DNA of 64,000 nucleotides from Thermoanaerobaculia bacterium (GTDB lineage: Bacteria > Acidobacteriota > Thermoanaerobaculia > Gp7-AA8): positions 1-64,000 of the forward strand of contig JADGNZ010000022.1 of NCBI GenBank assembly GCA_017883205.1, written 5' to 3'. Positions 8,518 to 15,874 of this stretch are shown here, in pieces; the stretch's first letter is position 1, and each line of letters begins with the position of its first letter. The notes under the pieces are model-generated. The model made no database searches and was not told the DNA's origin. It worked only from the letters and a program-made list of their open reading frames with translations. Position numbers and translations under genes: made by a program.

Positions 8518-9159
8518 CTAGTAGTACCAGTCCCTTCTAACCGTGACTCTCGGACGATGATTCTGGTTCGTGATGATCGTTGTGACCGCCTCCGCGGCCA
8601 CTGGGTCGTAGCAGCCAACCTCGTGGAGCGCAGTCCACGGAAAGAGGCCAGCGAAAAGGAATTCGGCCTGTTTCTGGTGACGGTTCGCGGCCCAGGACGT
8701 CGCTTCGATCGCAGGCCAATCGAGGTCGTCGATGAACTGCAACGTTGAGTCGAACGTGGTGTGGAACGCTCCCGCGTTTCCATCGCTCACGGCCCACGGT
8801 TCTCCCAATGTGATCGCGTCACGCACGCGGCTGACGAGGTGAACGATTGTTTTCTGGCAGCCGGGCGTGCGGCCAGTGTTGCCCAGGTTGATCGTGTAGA
8901 GCATCGGCGAACGCGGGCAAAAATAGAACGGCAGGAATTCGCCGACGTAGCGGTCCCCGCAGCTGGGAACCCGAATTTGGGTGAGCCGGCGCTGCTTGAT
9001 GTGGCTGTGGCCGATGATCGTTGGATCGCGCTGCGACATCACGGCGTCGGAAAGTAGTCCTCCCGCGTCGAGGATGCTCGGAAGGTTCTCGATGTCCGTG
9101 ATGTGAAAGATGAATCGGTCTTCGGGACGTGGAAGCATCGTCAGATGGGATTCTGCCAT
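8518..9159 (-). CDS. darT: DarT: ssDNA thymidine ADP-ribosyltransferase toxin
   Basis: The protein matches the DarT (DUF4433) family. It has the N-terminal FIFHITDIENLPSIL (H19), the hallmark FLPFYFCPRSPMLY with R83, and the presumed catalytic glutamate in KQAEFLF (E166). Family members use NAD+ to ADP-ribosylate thymidine in ssDNA and block replication, often as an anti-phage abortive system. I chose ATG at 9159 because GGTGAG lies four bases upstream. A TTG at 9171 and an ATG at 9138 are alternatives. The product has about 213 residues, full length for the family. darG is directly downstream. Confidence 0.92.
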   Translation of the reverse strand: MAESHLTMLPRPEDRFIFHITDIENLPSILDAGGLLSDAVMSQRDPTIIGHSHIKQRRLTQIRVPSCGDRYVGEFLPFYFCPRSPMLYTINLGNTGRTPGCQKTIVHLVSRVRDAITLGEPWAVSDGNAGAFHTTFDSTLQFIDDLDWPAIEATSWAANRHQKQAEFLFAGLFPWTALHEVGCYDPVAAEAVTTIITNQNHRPRVTVRRDWYY

Positions 9160-9191
9160 CCGACTCACCAATCGTCACTAATGGACAACTA

Positions 9192-9282
9192 CACGGGATC
9201 TCGACCCCGCAACCCCGCAACCCCGCAACCCGCCCGCTCCGACTCCCGACCCCCGAGACGCGACACCCCACCACGGCACACA
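9192..9282. repeat. C-rich octamer and heptamer repeat
   Basis: Three copies of AACCCCGC are followed by CGACTCCCGACCCCCGAG-type heptamers between the divergent darT and M15 peptidase genes. It is a single-armed member of the same dispersed repeat family as at 2.9 and 31.5 kb. Any darTG promoter must lie within or next to it. Confidence 0.6.
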
Positions 9283-9300
9283 TCGTGAACCTCTCCGCGT

Positions 9301-10464
9301 GTGGCCGAACATCATCTCTTCCCGCGTGCGCAGGTGCGGCATCGCGTTTTCGGCGGTCTGCTCAGCGCGCGGCAGAGGCACGTCTTCAACTGGGTCACGG
9401 TCGTCATCGTGATGCTGTACGTCACGGGTTGGATTGGCGCCATTCACGATGTCATCGAACAGCGTCGGGAGATCGCCCGCATCGCGAAGGAGGCGGGAGT
9501 GAAGGTGCCGGCTCCGCCGCCGTCTTTGCCGGCGACGAAGATCGCGACCCAGATTTTTCAGCCGCGGGCGCCGACCACGGCCTACATCAACGACGCCATG
9601 CTCGGCTTTCTCAATCCGTTGCGCGGACGGAGCGGGAAAGTGTTCTTCACGACTCTTACGCCCGGCGCGTCGATCGTCGCGGGAGCGCCGGGCGGAGCGA
9701 AATCCGTGCTGACCGGCGGAACCGAGAGGGTGTCTTCCGACTTCACCGCGCCGGAGCAGCCGGGCGTCTACAAGCTCGCCATCCAGCTCAATCAGGCCAT
9801 GCGCCAGCTCGACGATTTCAGCGTCATCACGCTCGTTCCCTTCTCAGAGAAACGCGCCGGCCACATCGGCACGTACTTCCTCGGCAGTTGGCCTTTTGAA
9901 AACGGAGGAATACCGAAGACGCCGGCGTATGCGAATCCGAGCGGCTTCATCGAAGTCACGCAAGCGAACGCCGACACGCCGATCTCCGAGCATTTCAAGC
10001 TGCGCGACTTCCTGACCAAAGATCAGCCGAACGTCTGGCCGAAGTACCTGCTGCTGAATCCCAAGTTGCTCGACAAGCTCGAGCTGACGATTCAGGAGTT
10101 GGAGGCGGCCGGCCATCCGGTCAAGCACCTCCACATCATGAGCGGTTTCCGTACGCCCGAATATAACCACGGCGGCGGCAACACCGAGGGGCGCGCCAAC
10201 CTGAGCCGGCACATGTACGGCGACGCCTCGGACACCTTTGTCGACAACGACGGCAACGGAGGCATGGACGACCTCAACCACGATGGGCGCGTCGATGATC
10301 GCGACGCCGAGGTCATTCAGCAGGCCGTGGAACGGGTGGAGATCAAGAATCCGTCGCTAGTCGGCGGAGTTGGCGTTTATTCCGCATGTTGTGGCCACGG
10401 CCCGTTCACGCACATCGACGTGCGCGGCTACCGCGCGCGGTGGCACGGAACGGGAAGTGGTTGA
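9301..10464 (+). CDS. M15-type peptidase with inserted calcium-binding loops
   Basis: An N-terminal membrane anchor (about residues 29-50) is followed by a beta-rich region (about 110-195) and a C-terminal Peptidase_M15-like domain (about 225-380). Zinc ligands fit SRHMYGDASD (H304, D311) and FTHIDVRG (H371), with SGFRTPEYN ahead of them. Such enzymes are usually peptidoglycan D,D-carboxypeptidases or L,D-endopeptidases acting outside the membrane. Between the zinc ligands lie two EF-hand or dockerin-like acidic loops (DNDGNGGMDD and NHDGRVDDRD, residues 315-334). The start is GTG at 9301; no strong ribosome site was seen, so the exact start is uncertain. Confidence 0.8.
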   Translation: MAEHHLFPRAQVRHRVFGGLLSARQRHVFNWVTVVIVMLYVTGWIGAIHDVIEQRREIARIAKEAGVKVPAPPPSLPATKIATQIFQPRAPTTAYINDAMLGFLNPLRGRSGKVFFTTLTPGASIVAGAPGGAKSVLTGGTERVSSDFTAPEQPGVYKLAIQLNQAMRQLDDFSVITLVPFSEKRAGHIGTYFLGSWPFENGGIPKTPAYANPSGFIEVTQANADTPISEHFKLRDFLTKDQPNVWPKYLLLNPKLLDKLELTIQELEAAGHPVKHLHIMSGFRTPEYNHGGGNTEGRANLSRHMYGDASDTFVDNDGNGGMDDLNHDGRVDDRDAEVIQQAVERVEIKNPSLVGGVGVYSACCGHGPFTHIDVRGYRARWHGTGSG

Positions 10465-10465
10465 T

Positions 10466-10545
10466 TTGGCTGTTAGCTGTTAGCTCTGAGCTGTTGTTCT
10501 TCGAGATCTCCGACACCCGACACCCGAGAGCCGACACCCAGAGCA
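10466..10545. repeat. Heptamer repeats (GCTGTTA and CGACACC types)
   Basis: Two GCTGTTA heptamers are followed by CGACACC repeats immediately upstream of the zinc-ribbon gene. The element occupies most of the short spacer and ends just before the ribosome site AGGAGG at about 10553. Confidence 0.6.
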
Positions 10546-10562
10546 AAACATCAGGAGGTAAC

Positions 10563-11009
10563 GTGGTTGACGCAGTAACGAACACCCCGGCAACTTGTCC
10601 CGAATGTGGCGCGAAGCGTCCCGATCCGTCGCGCGTCTGCCCGGCGTGCGGTGCGCGGCCGATGCGAGCCGGCGACAAACGCGCTGGCGACAATGAAGTA
10701 CGCACCGAAGATCTCGAACCGTACATTGCGCTGCGCTACATCGCGCGGCTTTTCAAGGTCCTGGCACTCCTCCTCGTCGTCATGCTCCTGGGCGAGGTCG
10801 TAACCGGCGTGATTACCAGCGGTATCGCCGCGTTCATGACGCTCCTCGGCGAAGCGACGCGGCTCCTCGTGCTTGCGGGATTGCTCTGGGCTGGCGGCGA
10901 TATCACGATCCTGTTGATCGACGCCGGACACGATCTGCGCGTGGCTCGTATCCTCCTCGGCAGAATCAACGCCACGTTGCACGAGCGCGAGGCGCAGGAG
11001 AAAAAGTAG
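10563..11009 (+). CDS. Zinc-ribbon membrane protein
   Basis: A GTG start at 10563 is well supported by AGGAGG with normal spacing. Upstream in-frame sequence is repeat DNA and is excluded. The 148-residue product has an N-terminal double zinc-ribbon (CPECGAKRPDPSRVCPACGA) and two membrane segments at about residues 63-87 and 97-120. The C-terminus is short and charged (HEREAQEKK). Proteins of this build are common and mostly uncharacterised membrane-associated factors. It converges with the Doc-like gene on the other strand. Confidence 0.75.
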   Translation: MVDAVTNTPATCPECGAKRPDPSRVCPACGARPMRAGDKRAGDNEVRTEDLEPYIALRYIARLFKVLALLLVVMLLGEVVTGVITSGIAAFMTLLGEATRLLVLAGLLWAGGDITILLIDAGHDLRVARILLGRINATLHEREAQEKK

Positions 11010-11068
11010 GGTACGGTCTATCTCGACGTCCCCCGCGTCTCCGCGTGAGACCGTCCCTCGCGAACGAT

Positions 11069-11494
11069 CTACAGCGGCACGATCACGCGCGTCATCGTTT
11101 CCCGAATCTCGCGGAAGACGTTTTCGGGAGGGATGCCGAGCTCACGGTGTCCGGCTACGCGCTTGAAAAGATTCTCCGCGGCTTTCTCGTCCAGAAGGCG
11201 GGTGTCGACGTCACGATTGTTGAGCTCGCAGAACGCGAACAGTGAGGCCAGAGCCACGCGGCGGTTGCCTCCGCGGAAGGGGCTGTTCATGAGCAGGGCA
11301 AAAAGGAACGCTGCAACTTTGTCGGGGAAGGTTGCGTACGCCTCGCGTCCAAGCATCATGACCTGCGGCCGCTGCACACTGTTGAGGAGTCCGAACGCCG
11401 AATCGACCACGCCCGGATGCGCCTGGTTGCCGCCGAACTCCACGCTGATGGCGCGGTGCAACTCCACGATGTCCTGAACGGTCAGGTAGCGGAT
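11069..11494 (-). CDS. Doc/Fic-like toxin homologue lacking the catalytic histidine
   Basis: The 141-residue domain aligns with Doc (death-on-curing) proteins from its first residues (IRYLTVQDIVELHRAI, where relatives begin MRYLT) through DSAFGLLNSVQRP to the Fic motif. The motif reads NSPFRGGNRR (about residues 70-79) instead of NHPFxDGNKR: the catalytic His is Ser and the Lys is Arg. Doc itself phosphorylates EF-Tu. This copy may be inactive or altered. No ATG, GTG or TTG lies at the family start point; the position matching Met is ATC (11494), seven bases after the stop of the upstream gene. The long in-frame extension upstream has non-coding codon use. Confidence 0.6.
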   Translation of the reverse strand: MRYLTVQDIVELHRAISVEFGGNQAHPGVVDSAFGLLNSVQRPQVMMLGREAYATFPDKVAAFLFALLMNSPFRGGNRRVALASLFAFCELNNRDVDTRLLDEKAAENLFKRVAGHRELGIPPENVFREIRETMTRVIVPL

Positions 11495-11501
11495 GCCGCT
11501 G

Positions 11502-11876
11502 TCAGTCGGTAAGGCGGCGGAAGGCGTTGGGATACTTCTTGACGGCGCGCCTGAAGGCGCTTTCGATGGCAGGGTTGGTGAATCGGATGTCGGTGTCGTC
11601 GGAGCGGCCGGCTTTTTCACCGGCTTTGGAGCCGGGTGGGGCTTTGACGATGGCTTTGCCGTCGCCTTTGCTACTGGCTTTGACGACGATTTTTGGGCTG
11701 GCTTTGGCACTGCCGGCTTTTTTGGGGCTGGTTTTGCCGGGGCTGCTGCTTTCTTTTTTGCCGACGGTTTTGACGGCTTTGCCGCCTTTGGCTTTTGCTG
11801 CGGTTTTGCTGCTGGTTTCTTTCCCTGAGGCTTTGGCTTTGGCTGCTTTGCTTTTTGCTTTGTCGCCATGTTTCAT
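11502..11876 (-). CDS. Lysine/alanine-rich protein, probable antitoxin partner of the Doc-like gene
   Basis: The 124-residue product starts at ATG 11876 after a GAGGA ribosome site. About residues 3-85 are histone H1-like low complexity (KAK, KAS, KPS-like repeats). The C-terminus is a compact segment, IRFTNPAIESAFRRAVKKYP, ending in RRLTD. Third codon positions in this frame are almost all C or G (GCC, GTC, GGC), whereas the overlapping open frame that reads straight into the Doc-like gene has A-rich third positions. I therefore take this frame as the real one. It ends seven bases before the Doc-like reading, the usual antitoxin-toxin order. The DNA-binding or neutralising role is inferred. 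Confidence 0.6.
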   Translation of the reverse strand: MKHGDKAKSKAAKAKASGKETSSKTAAKAKGGKAVKTVGKKESSSPGKTSPKKAGSAKASPKIVVKASSKGDGKAIVKAPPGSKAGEKAGRSDDTDIRFTNPAIESAFRRAVKKYPNAFRRLTD

Positions 11877-12021
11877 TTCCAATCCTCGGCGACTCATGCT
11901 ACGTCAGCTAAGTTCCTGAGTCAATGGCGTTTACGCGCAGAGGTATCATTTGTGACCCAACGCCACCCCCCTAAACTGCTGAATTTACGTGAGTTATAGA
12001 TTGCACCGATTTGTGTGCAAT

Positions 12022-12309
12022 TTATTCGGCAACCACGGCAGCTGCCTCCTCCGAGGCGCCTCCCTCCTCGAACTCCGGCTTCGGATCGTAGGAGAGAAAC
12101 TCCTTCGCCTTCGGCGTCAGGGCGAAGTTTTCCCGCGCGGCATCGGTCGTCAGAAAGCCCTTTTCCACAAGCGACAACGCCGGACTCTCGCCGCCTCCGG
12201 CCGGATGCTTGATTGCCGTGATCGCCGCAATGGTCAACGACTCCGTACCTACTCGCCGATACTCCTGCAGGACTCGGATCTCCTGCTCCGTCATTCCTTT
12301 GATCAACAT
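12022..12309 (-). CDS. Small winged-helix-like protein
   Basis: The 95-residue protein (ATG at 12309; ATG at 12318 and 12294 are alternatives) has a helical N-terminus (TEQEIRVLQEYRRVG). A pattern typical of the recognition end of winged-helix domains follows (LSLVEKGFLTTDAARENFALTPKAKEFL). It ends in an acidic tail (FEEGGASEEAAAVVAE). It could be a small transcription regulator, but no family is recognised. It stands alone between modC and the lysine-rich gene. Confidence 0.55.
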   Translation of the reverse strand: MLIKGMTEQEIRVLQEYRRVGTESLTIAAITAIKHPAGGGESPALSLVEKGFLTTDAARENFALTPKAKEFLSYDPKPEFEEGGASEEAAAVVAE

Positions 12310-12333
12310 GCTGCACATTGTAACGGTGACCGG

Positions 12334-13371
12334 CTAGCCGACAATACGGAAGGCGCGGCTACGCAGCGCAAGCCAGACGCGCGAACCGGCGCGCAACCCC
12401 AGATCCTGGGCGGCGGCACGGGTGATCCTCACAGTCAGCGCCGCAGGCGTCGTCACGATGAGGTCGACGATGCCTTCGGTCGCGCGGAGGGACGCAACCG
12501 TTCCTTCAAAGACGTTGCGTGAGGAGATCGACGCAGGCTTCTCACCGAAAACGACGATGTCATCCGCCCGGATTCGGACGACGATGGGAAATCGCGCCTC
12601 GGCCACCTGATCGTACGGCAGAACCAGTGTCAAACCATCGCTGGTGGTCGCACGCGTGATGCCGAGCTCGCGATCGTGCGCTGGTTGCGACACCTCGAAC
12701 ACGTTGTCGACGCTTCCCGCCACGTCCGGATCAGCGAGCACGCTGCGGGACGGTCCGTCGGCGGCGATCGCTCCGTTGCGAAGGACGACGCACCAACTGC
12801 TCAGTGCGAGCGCTTCAAACGGCTGGTGCGTAACGTAGATCATCGGGATGCCGAGGTCGCGCACACGTCTCAGGTAGAGCAGGATGCGCTCGCGAAGAGG
12901 CTGATCGATTGACGCCAACGGCTCGTCGAGCAGCAGCAGCCGCGGCCGCGTCATCAGCGCCCGGGCCAGCGCCACGCGCTGCCGCTCCCCGCCGGACAGT
13001 GACGCAGGCGTGCGGCTCAGGATTGGGGCAAGCTCGAGCGCGGCGACGAGCGAGTCGAATCGATCGCGGTCCGTACCGCCGAAGCGGATATTTTCGCTGA
13101 CGATCAAGTGAGGAAAGAGCGCGGCATCCTGCGGCACGTAGCCGATCGATCGCCGCTCGGGCGGAAGGTCGATGCCGCGCGCCGTGTCGACGAGCACGGC
13201 GTCATCGATGGCGATCCTCCCTCGGGCGCGGCGGAGTCCGGCAATCGATTCGATCAGCGACGTCTTTCCCGCGCCGGACGGTCCGACGATCGCGGTGACG
13301 TTTGCGCTGAGCGTGCAGCGGACTTCCAGCGTGAAGTGCGCGAGCGGCAGACGGATGTCGATCTCGATCAT
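12334..13371 (-). CDS. modC: Molybdate ABC transporter ATP-binding protein
   Basis: Energises molybdate (or tungstate) import at the inner membrane. The 345-residue protein has Walker A GPSGAGKTS (about residues 30-38), the signature LSGGERQRVALARAL, Walker B LLLLDEP, an H-loop in YVTHQPFEAL, and a C-terminal TOBE/Mop-like oxyanion domain (about 275-345). The ATG at 13371 overlaps the modB stop by four bases (ATGA), which marks translational coupling. The longer open frame upstream is modB read in another frame. The length fits ModC (about 350). Confidence 0.9.
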   Translation of the reverse strand: MIEIDIRLPLAHFTLEVRCTLSANVTAIVGPSGAGKTSLIESIAGLRRARGRIAIDDAVLVDTARGIDLPPERRSIGYVPQDAALFPHLIVSENIRFGGTDRDRFDSLVAALELAPILSRTPASLSGGERQRVALARALMTRPRLLLLDEPLASIDQPLRERILLYLRRVRDLGIPMIYVTHQPFEALALSSWCVVLRNGAIAADGPSRSVLADPDVAGSVDNVFEVSQPAHDRELGITRATTSDGLTLVLPYDQVAEARFPIVVRIRADDIVVFGEKPASISSRNVFEGTVASLRATEGIVDLIVTTPAALTVRITRAAAQDLGLRAGSRVWLALRSRAFRIVG

Positions 13372-14030
13372 GCGTCCAACCGTCTCCGCTGTTGCATGAT
13401 CAGGATGCTGCTGATCGATACGAGAACCCAGGCGATGCCGACGACGAACGCGACCAGCACGGCGGCTTCGTGATCGTTTCCGTTTTGCACACGGTCGTAG
13501 ATTGCAAGAGCCATCGTCTGCGTGCGGCCCGGGATGTTCCCGGCGATGAGGATCGTTGCACCGAACTCGCCGAGAGCGCGGCAGAACGCGAGCAGGACGC
13601 CGCTCAGGAGGCCGCGCCAGGCGAGCGGGAGTGTCACGCGCGCGAACGCGCGAACCGGCGACGCGCCGAGCGTTCGGGCCACATCGAAATAGCGGCGGTC
13701 GGTCGTCTCGATCGCCACCCGGAATGCCGTGAACATCAGAGGGAACGACATCACGGCGCAAGCGAGGACTACCGCTTTCGGAGTGAAGAGAACCGCGACA
13801 CCGATGCGCTCGAGAAGCGCACCGATGGCGCTTCGCCGCGAAAGAATCTCCAGCAGGACGAACCCCACCGCTGTCGGCGGCACGACCAGCGGCAACGCCG
13901 CGAGCGCGTCAAGAACGAGCCCCTTCGTCCCCGCCCGCCACGACCACGCGGCCAGCGCCAGCGCCACCGGCGCGATGCAAACCGTGCTGATCGCCGCAAC
14001 GACGAGTGTGAATAGAAGGATGTGAAGCAT
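13368..14030 (-). CDS. modB: Molybdate ABC transporter permease
   Basis: The 220-residue permease has about five or six membrane segments and the cytoplasmic EAA-type loop (GASPVRAFARVTLPLAWRG) that docks with the ATPase. Sequences such as LGEFGATILIAGNIPGRTQT are diagnostic of ModB. It overlaps modC by four bases. Unusually, no modA binding-protein gene lies upstream: the 5' side is an inverted repeat and then an opposite-strand gene. The substrate protein must be encoded elsewhere. Confidence 0.9.
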   Translation of the reverse strand: MLHILLFTLVVAAISTVCIAPVALALAAWSWRAGTKGLVLDALAALPLVVPPTAVGFVLLEILSRRSAIGALLERIGVAVLFTPKAVVLACAVMSFPLMFTAFRVAIETTDRRYFDVARTLGASPVRAFARVTLPLAWRGLLSGVLLAFCRALGEFGATILIAGNIPGRTQTMALAIYDRVQNGNDHEAAVLVAFVVGIAWVLVSISSILIMQQRRRLDA

Positions 14031-14044
14031 GCGAGCCCTAGCTT

Positions 14045-14196
14045 ACCCCTGGGAGCGCGGGCGTCTCGCCTGGCGTCTCGCCCGCTCATGGTCGGGCCTC
14101 ACACGCTGGCGCCGCGCGATTGTCGTCGCCGAACAAATATCGCTCCTGGCTGGAACTCGGCGTCTGCGGGCGGGACGCCCGCGCTCCCAGGGGGAT
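14045..14196. repeat. Long GC-rich inverted repeat upstream of modB
   Basis: The left arm, from CCCCTGGGAGCGCGGGCGTC (about 14045), matches the complement of the right arm (about 14166-14194, ending CGCGCTCCCAGGGGG). The left arm carries an extra 12-bp duplication, TGGCGTCTCGCC. About 80 bp of unique sequence lies between the arms. It is MITE- or REP-like but has no coding content. Confidence 0.75.
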
Positions 14197-14213
14197 GACT
14201 TCTTCGCTCCGAG

Positions 14214-14846
14214 GTGTTTCACAACCTCGTGCCATCCCGGATCTTCCTGCTCTCGCCCGCCAACACGAGCGGGATTCGTGCGAAGCAATTCGTCTCGCCG
14301 CGCGCGAGCTTCGAAGCCGCGCTCCAGTATCGAACGTCCGAGGGCGTCGAGATCGCGAAGGCGTTCGCGTTCATGAGCTCCCTCTACTTTCGCGGGAAGA
14401 TTGGTTACGCACAGCACTTTGCGAAGCCCGCTGCCGTCGATGGCTGCGGTGTTTACGTCATCACGCCCGGTTTCGGGCTCGTTCCACCCGACTGGCGCCT
14501 GACGTCCGAACGGATGAAGGTGATGTCCCGAACGCCGGTCGATGGCAGCAAACAAAACTACCGAAAGCCGCTCGAGCGCGATGCGCGTTCGCTTGCCGCC
14601 ACTCTCGAACACGACGCCGAGGTGATCCTTCTTGGCAGCGTCGCCAGCGGCAAGTACGTCGACATCCTCTGGCCCATCTTTGAGGCCCGACTTCGCTTCC
14701 CTGCCGCCTTCGCAGGACTCGGCGACATGTCGCGCGGAGGGCTCATGCTGCGCGCCGTCCGCGCGAACCGTGAGCTCGAATACACGACTCTCGACGCGCC
14801 GCGGCACCGCACGGATGGCGACGGGAAAATCCCTGAGGGCTGGTGA
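14214..14846 (+). CDS. Conserved hypothetical protein beside the end-joining genes
   Basis: The 210-residue product (GTG start at 14214) begins with a recognisable pattern, FHNLVPSRIFLLSPANTSG, and contains GVYVITPGFGLVPPDW and LEHDAEVILLGSVASGKYVDILWP, an alpha/beta-type core. By recall similar proteins occur in several phyla without known function. I cannot name the family. It lies 31 bp upstream of the LigD-type polymerase gene on the same strand, so co-transcription with DNA repair genes is likely, but a repair role is only inferred from position. Confidence 0.6.
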   Translation: MFHNLVPSRIFLLSPANTSGIRAKQFVSPRASFEAALQYRTSEGVEIAKAFAFMSSLYFRGKIGYAQHFAKPAAVDGCGVYVITPGFGLVPPDWRLTSERMKVMSRTPVDGSKQNYRKPLERDARSLAATLEHDAEVILLGSVASGKYVDILWPIFEARLRFPAAFAGLGDMSRGGLMLRAVRANRELEYTTLDAPRHRTDGDGKIPEGW

Positions 14847-14877
14847 CTAAGGCACAACCGCTGCACAATCTGCAGTC

Positions 14878-15843
14878 GTGGCTGCATCCAAACGCCTCCT
14901 CATACCGACTGATGTTACCGACGTCGTGCTCAACGTCGGTACGCGCGAAGTGCGGCTGACGAATCTGCCGAAGCTCTTCTGGAAAAACCTGAAGATCACC
15001 AAGCGAGACCTGCTTCAGTACTACGCCGACATATCGCCATACCTTCTGCCGCACCTCGCCGGGCGGGCCATGGTGATGAAGCGCTACCCGAATGGTGCTG
15101 AGGGCGATTTTTTCTACATGAAGCGCGCGCCGGAGCCGCGGCCCGATTGGATCGACATCTGTCAGATTCCGCACGGCGCGGGCATGGTCAACTTCCCGAT
15201 CGTGCAGGATCTGCCTTCCCTTCTCTGGCTCATCAACCTCGGGTGCATCGACCTGAATCAGTGGTACGCCCGCTGCGATGACTACAACCGCCCCGACGTT
15301 CTTCACTTCGATCTCGACCCCGGTCCCGGCGCCGATTTCAAGATGATCCGCGAGGTTGCTCTTCGCGTTCACGAGATCCTCGACCACCTCGGCATGCCGA
15401 CCTTCGCGAAGACGACCGGCTCGAAGGGCATTCACGTCTACATCCCCATCGTTCGAGGCCCGCTGCAGAAAGAGGTATGGACGTTCGCGAAGGCGATCGC
15501 CATCGAGCTCGAATCACGGCATCCGAACATCATCACGGCCGAATATCGAAAGGTGAAACGGCCGTATGCGCGCGTCCTCGTCGACTACAACCAGAACGCC
15601 TGGGGGCGCACGCTGGCGTCGATCTACTCGGTGCGGCCAACGCCGTTCGCGGGGGTGTCGACTCCGGTAACCTGGGAGGAGATCGCCGAAGGCATCGACA
15701 TCCAGGACTTCCGCATCGACAACGTCCGCGAGCGTGTCGCAGAGCTCGGGGATTTGTGGAAGCCCGTGGCGGTGGGGAAGAAACGGTTCGATTTGACGAC
15801 GGTGTTTTCTGCTCCGAAGCCGAAGACGGCAAAGAAACGTTGA
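14878..15843 (+). CDS. LigD-type polymerase domain protein (end joining)
   Basis: An archaeo-eukaryotic primase-type polymerase, as in the polymerase domain of LigD, which fills gaps with ribo- or deoxynucleotides during non-homologous end joining. The 321-residue protein (GTG start) shows the metal-binding HFDLDPG (D145, D147), TGSKGIHVYIP (S182, H186) and the third acid in VLVDYNQN (D236). It stands alone rather than fused to a ligase and is followed 31 bp later by a separate ligase gene. The basic tail is short. No Ku gene is seen in the window. Confidence 0.9.
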   Translation: MAASKRLLIPTDVTDVVLNVGTREVRLTNLPKLFWKNLKITKRDLLQYYADISPYLLPHLAGRAMVMKRYPNGAEGDFFYMKRAPEPRPDWIDICQIPHGAGMVNFPIVQDLPSLLWLINLGCIDLNQWYARCDDYNRPDVLHFDLDPGPGADFKMIREVALRVHEILDHLGMPTFAKTTGSKGIHVYIPIVRGPLQKEVWTFAKAIAIELESRHPNIITAEYRKVKRPYARVLVDYNQNAWGRTLASIYSVRPTPFAGVSTPVTWEEIAEGIDIQDFRIDNVRERVAELGDLWKPVAVGKKRFDLTTVFSAPKPKTAKKR

Positions 15844-15874
15844 ACCACAGAGGCGCAGAGGTCACAGAGCTCAC

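Noticed and set aside
11069-11869. A single 266-residue Lys/Pro-rich Doc fusion protein
   Set aside because: The N-terminal part of this frame has A-rich third codon positions, unlike the window, while the overlapping frame has C/G-rich third positions, a ribosome site and a stop at the expected border.
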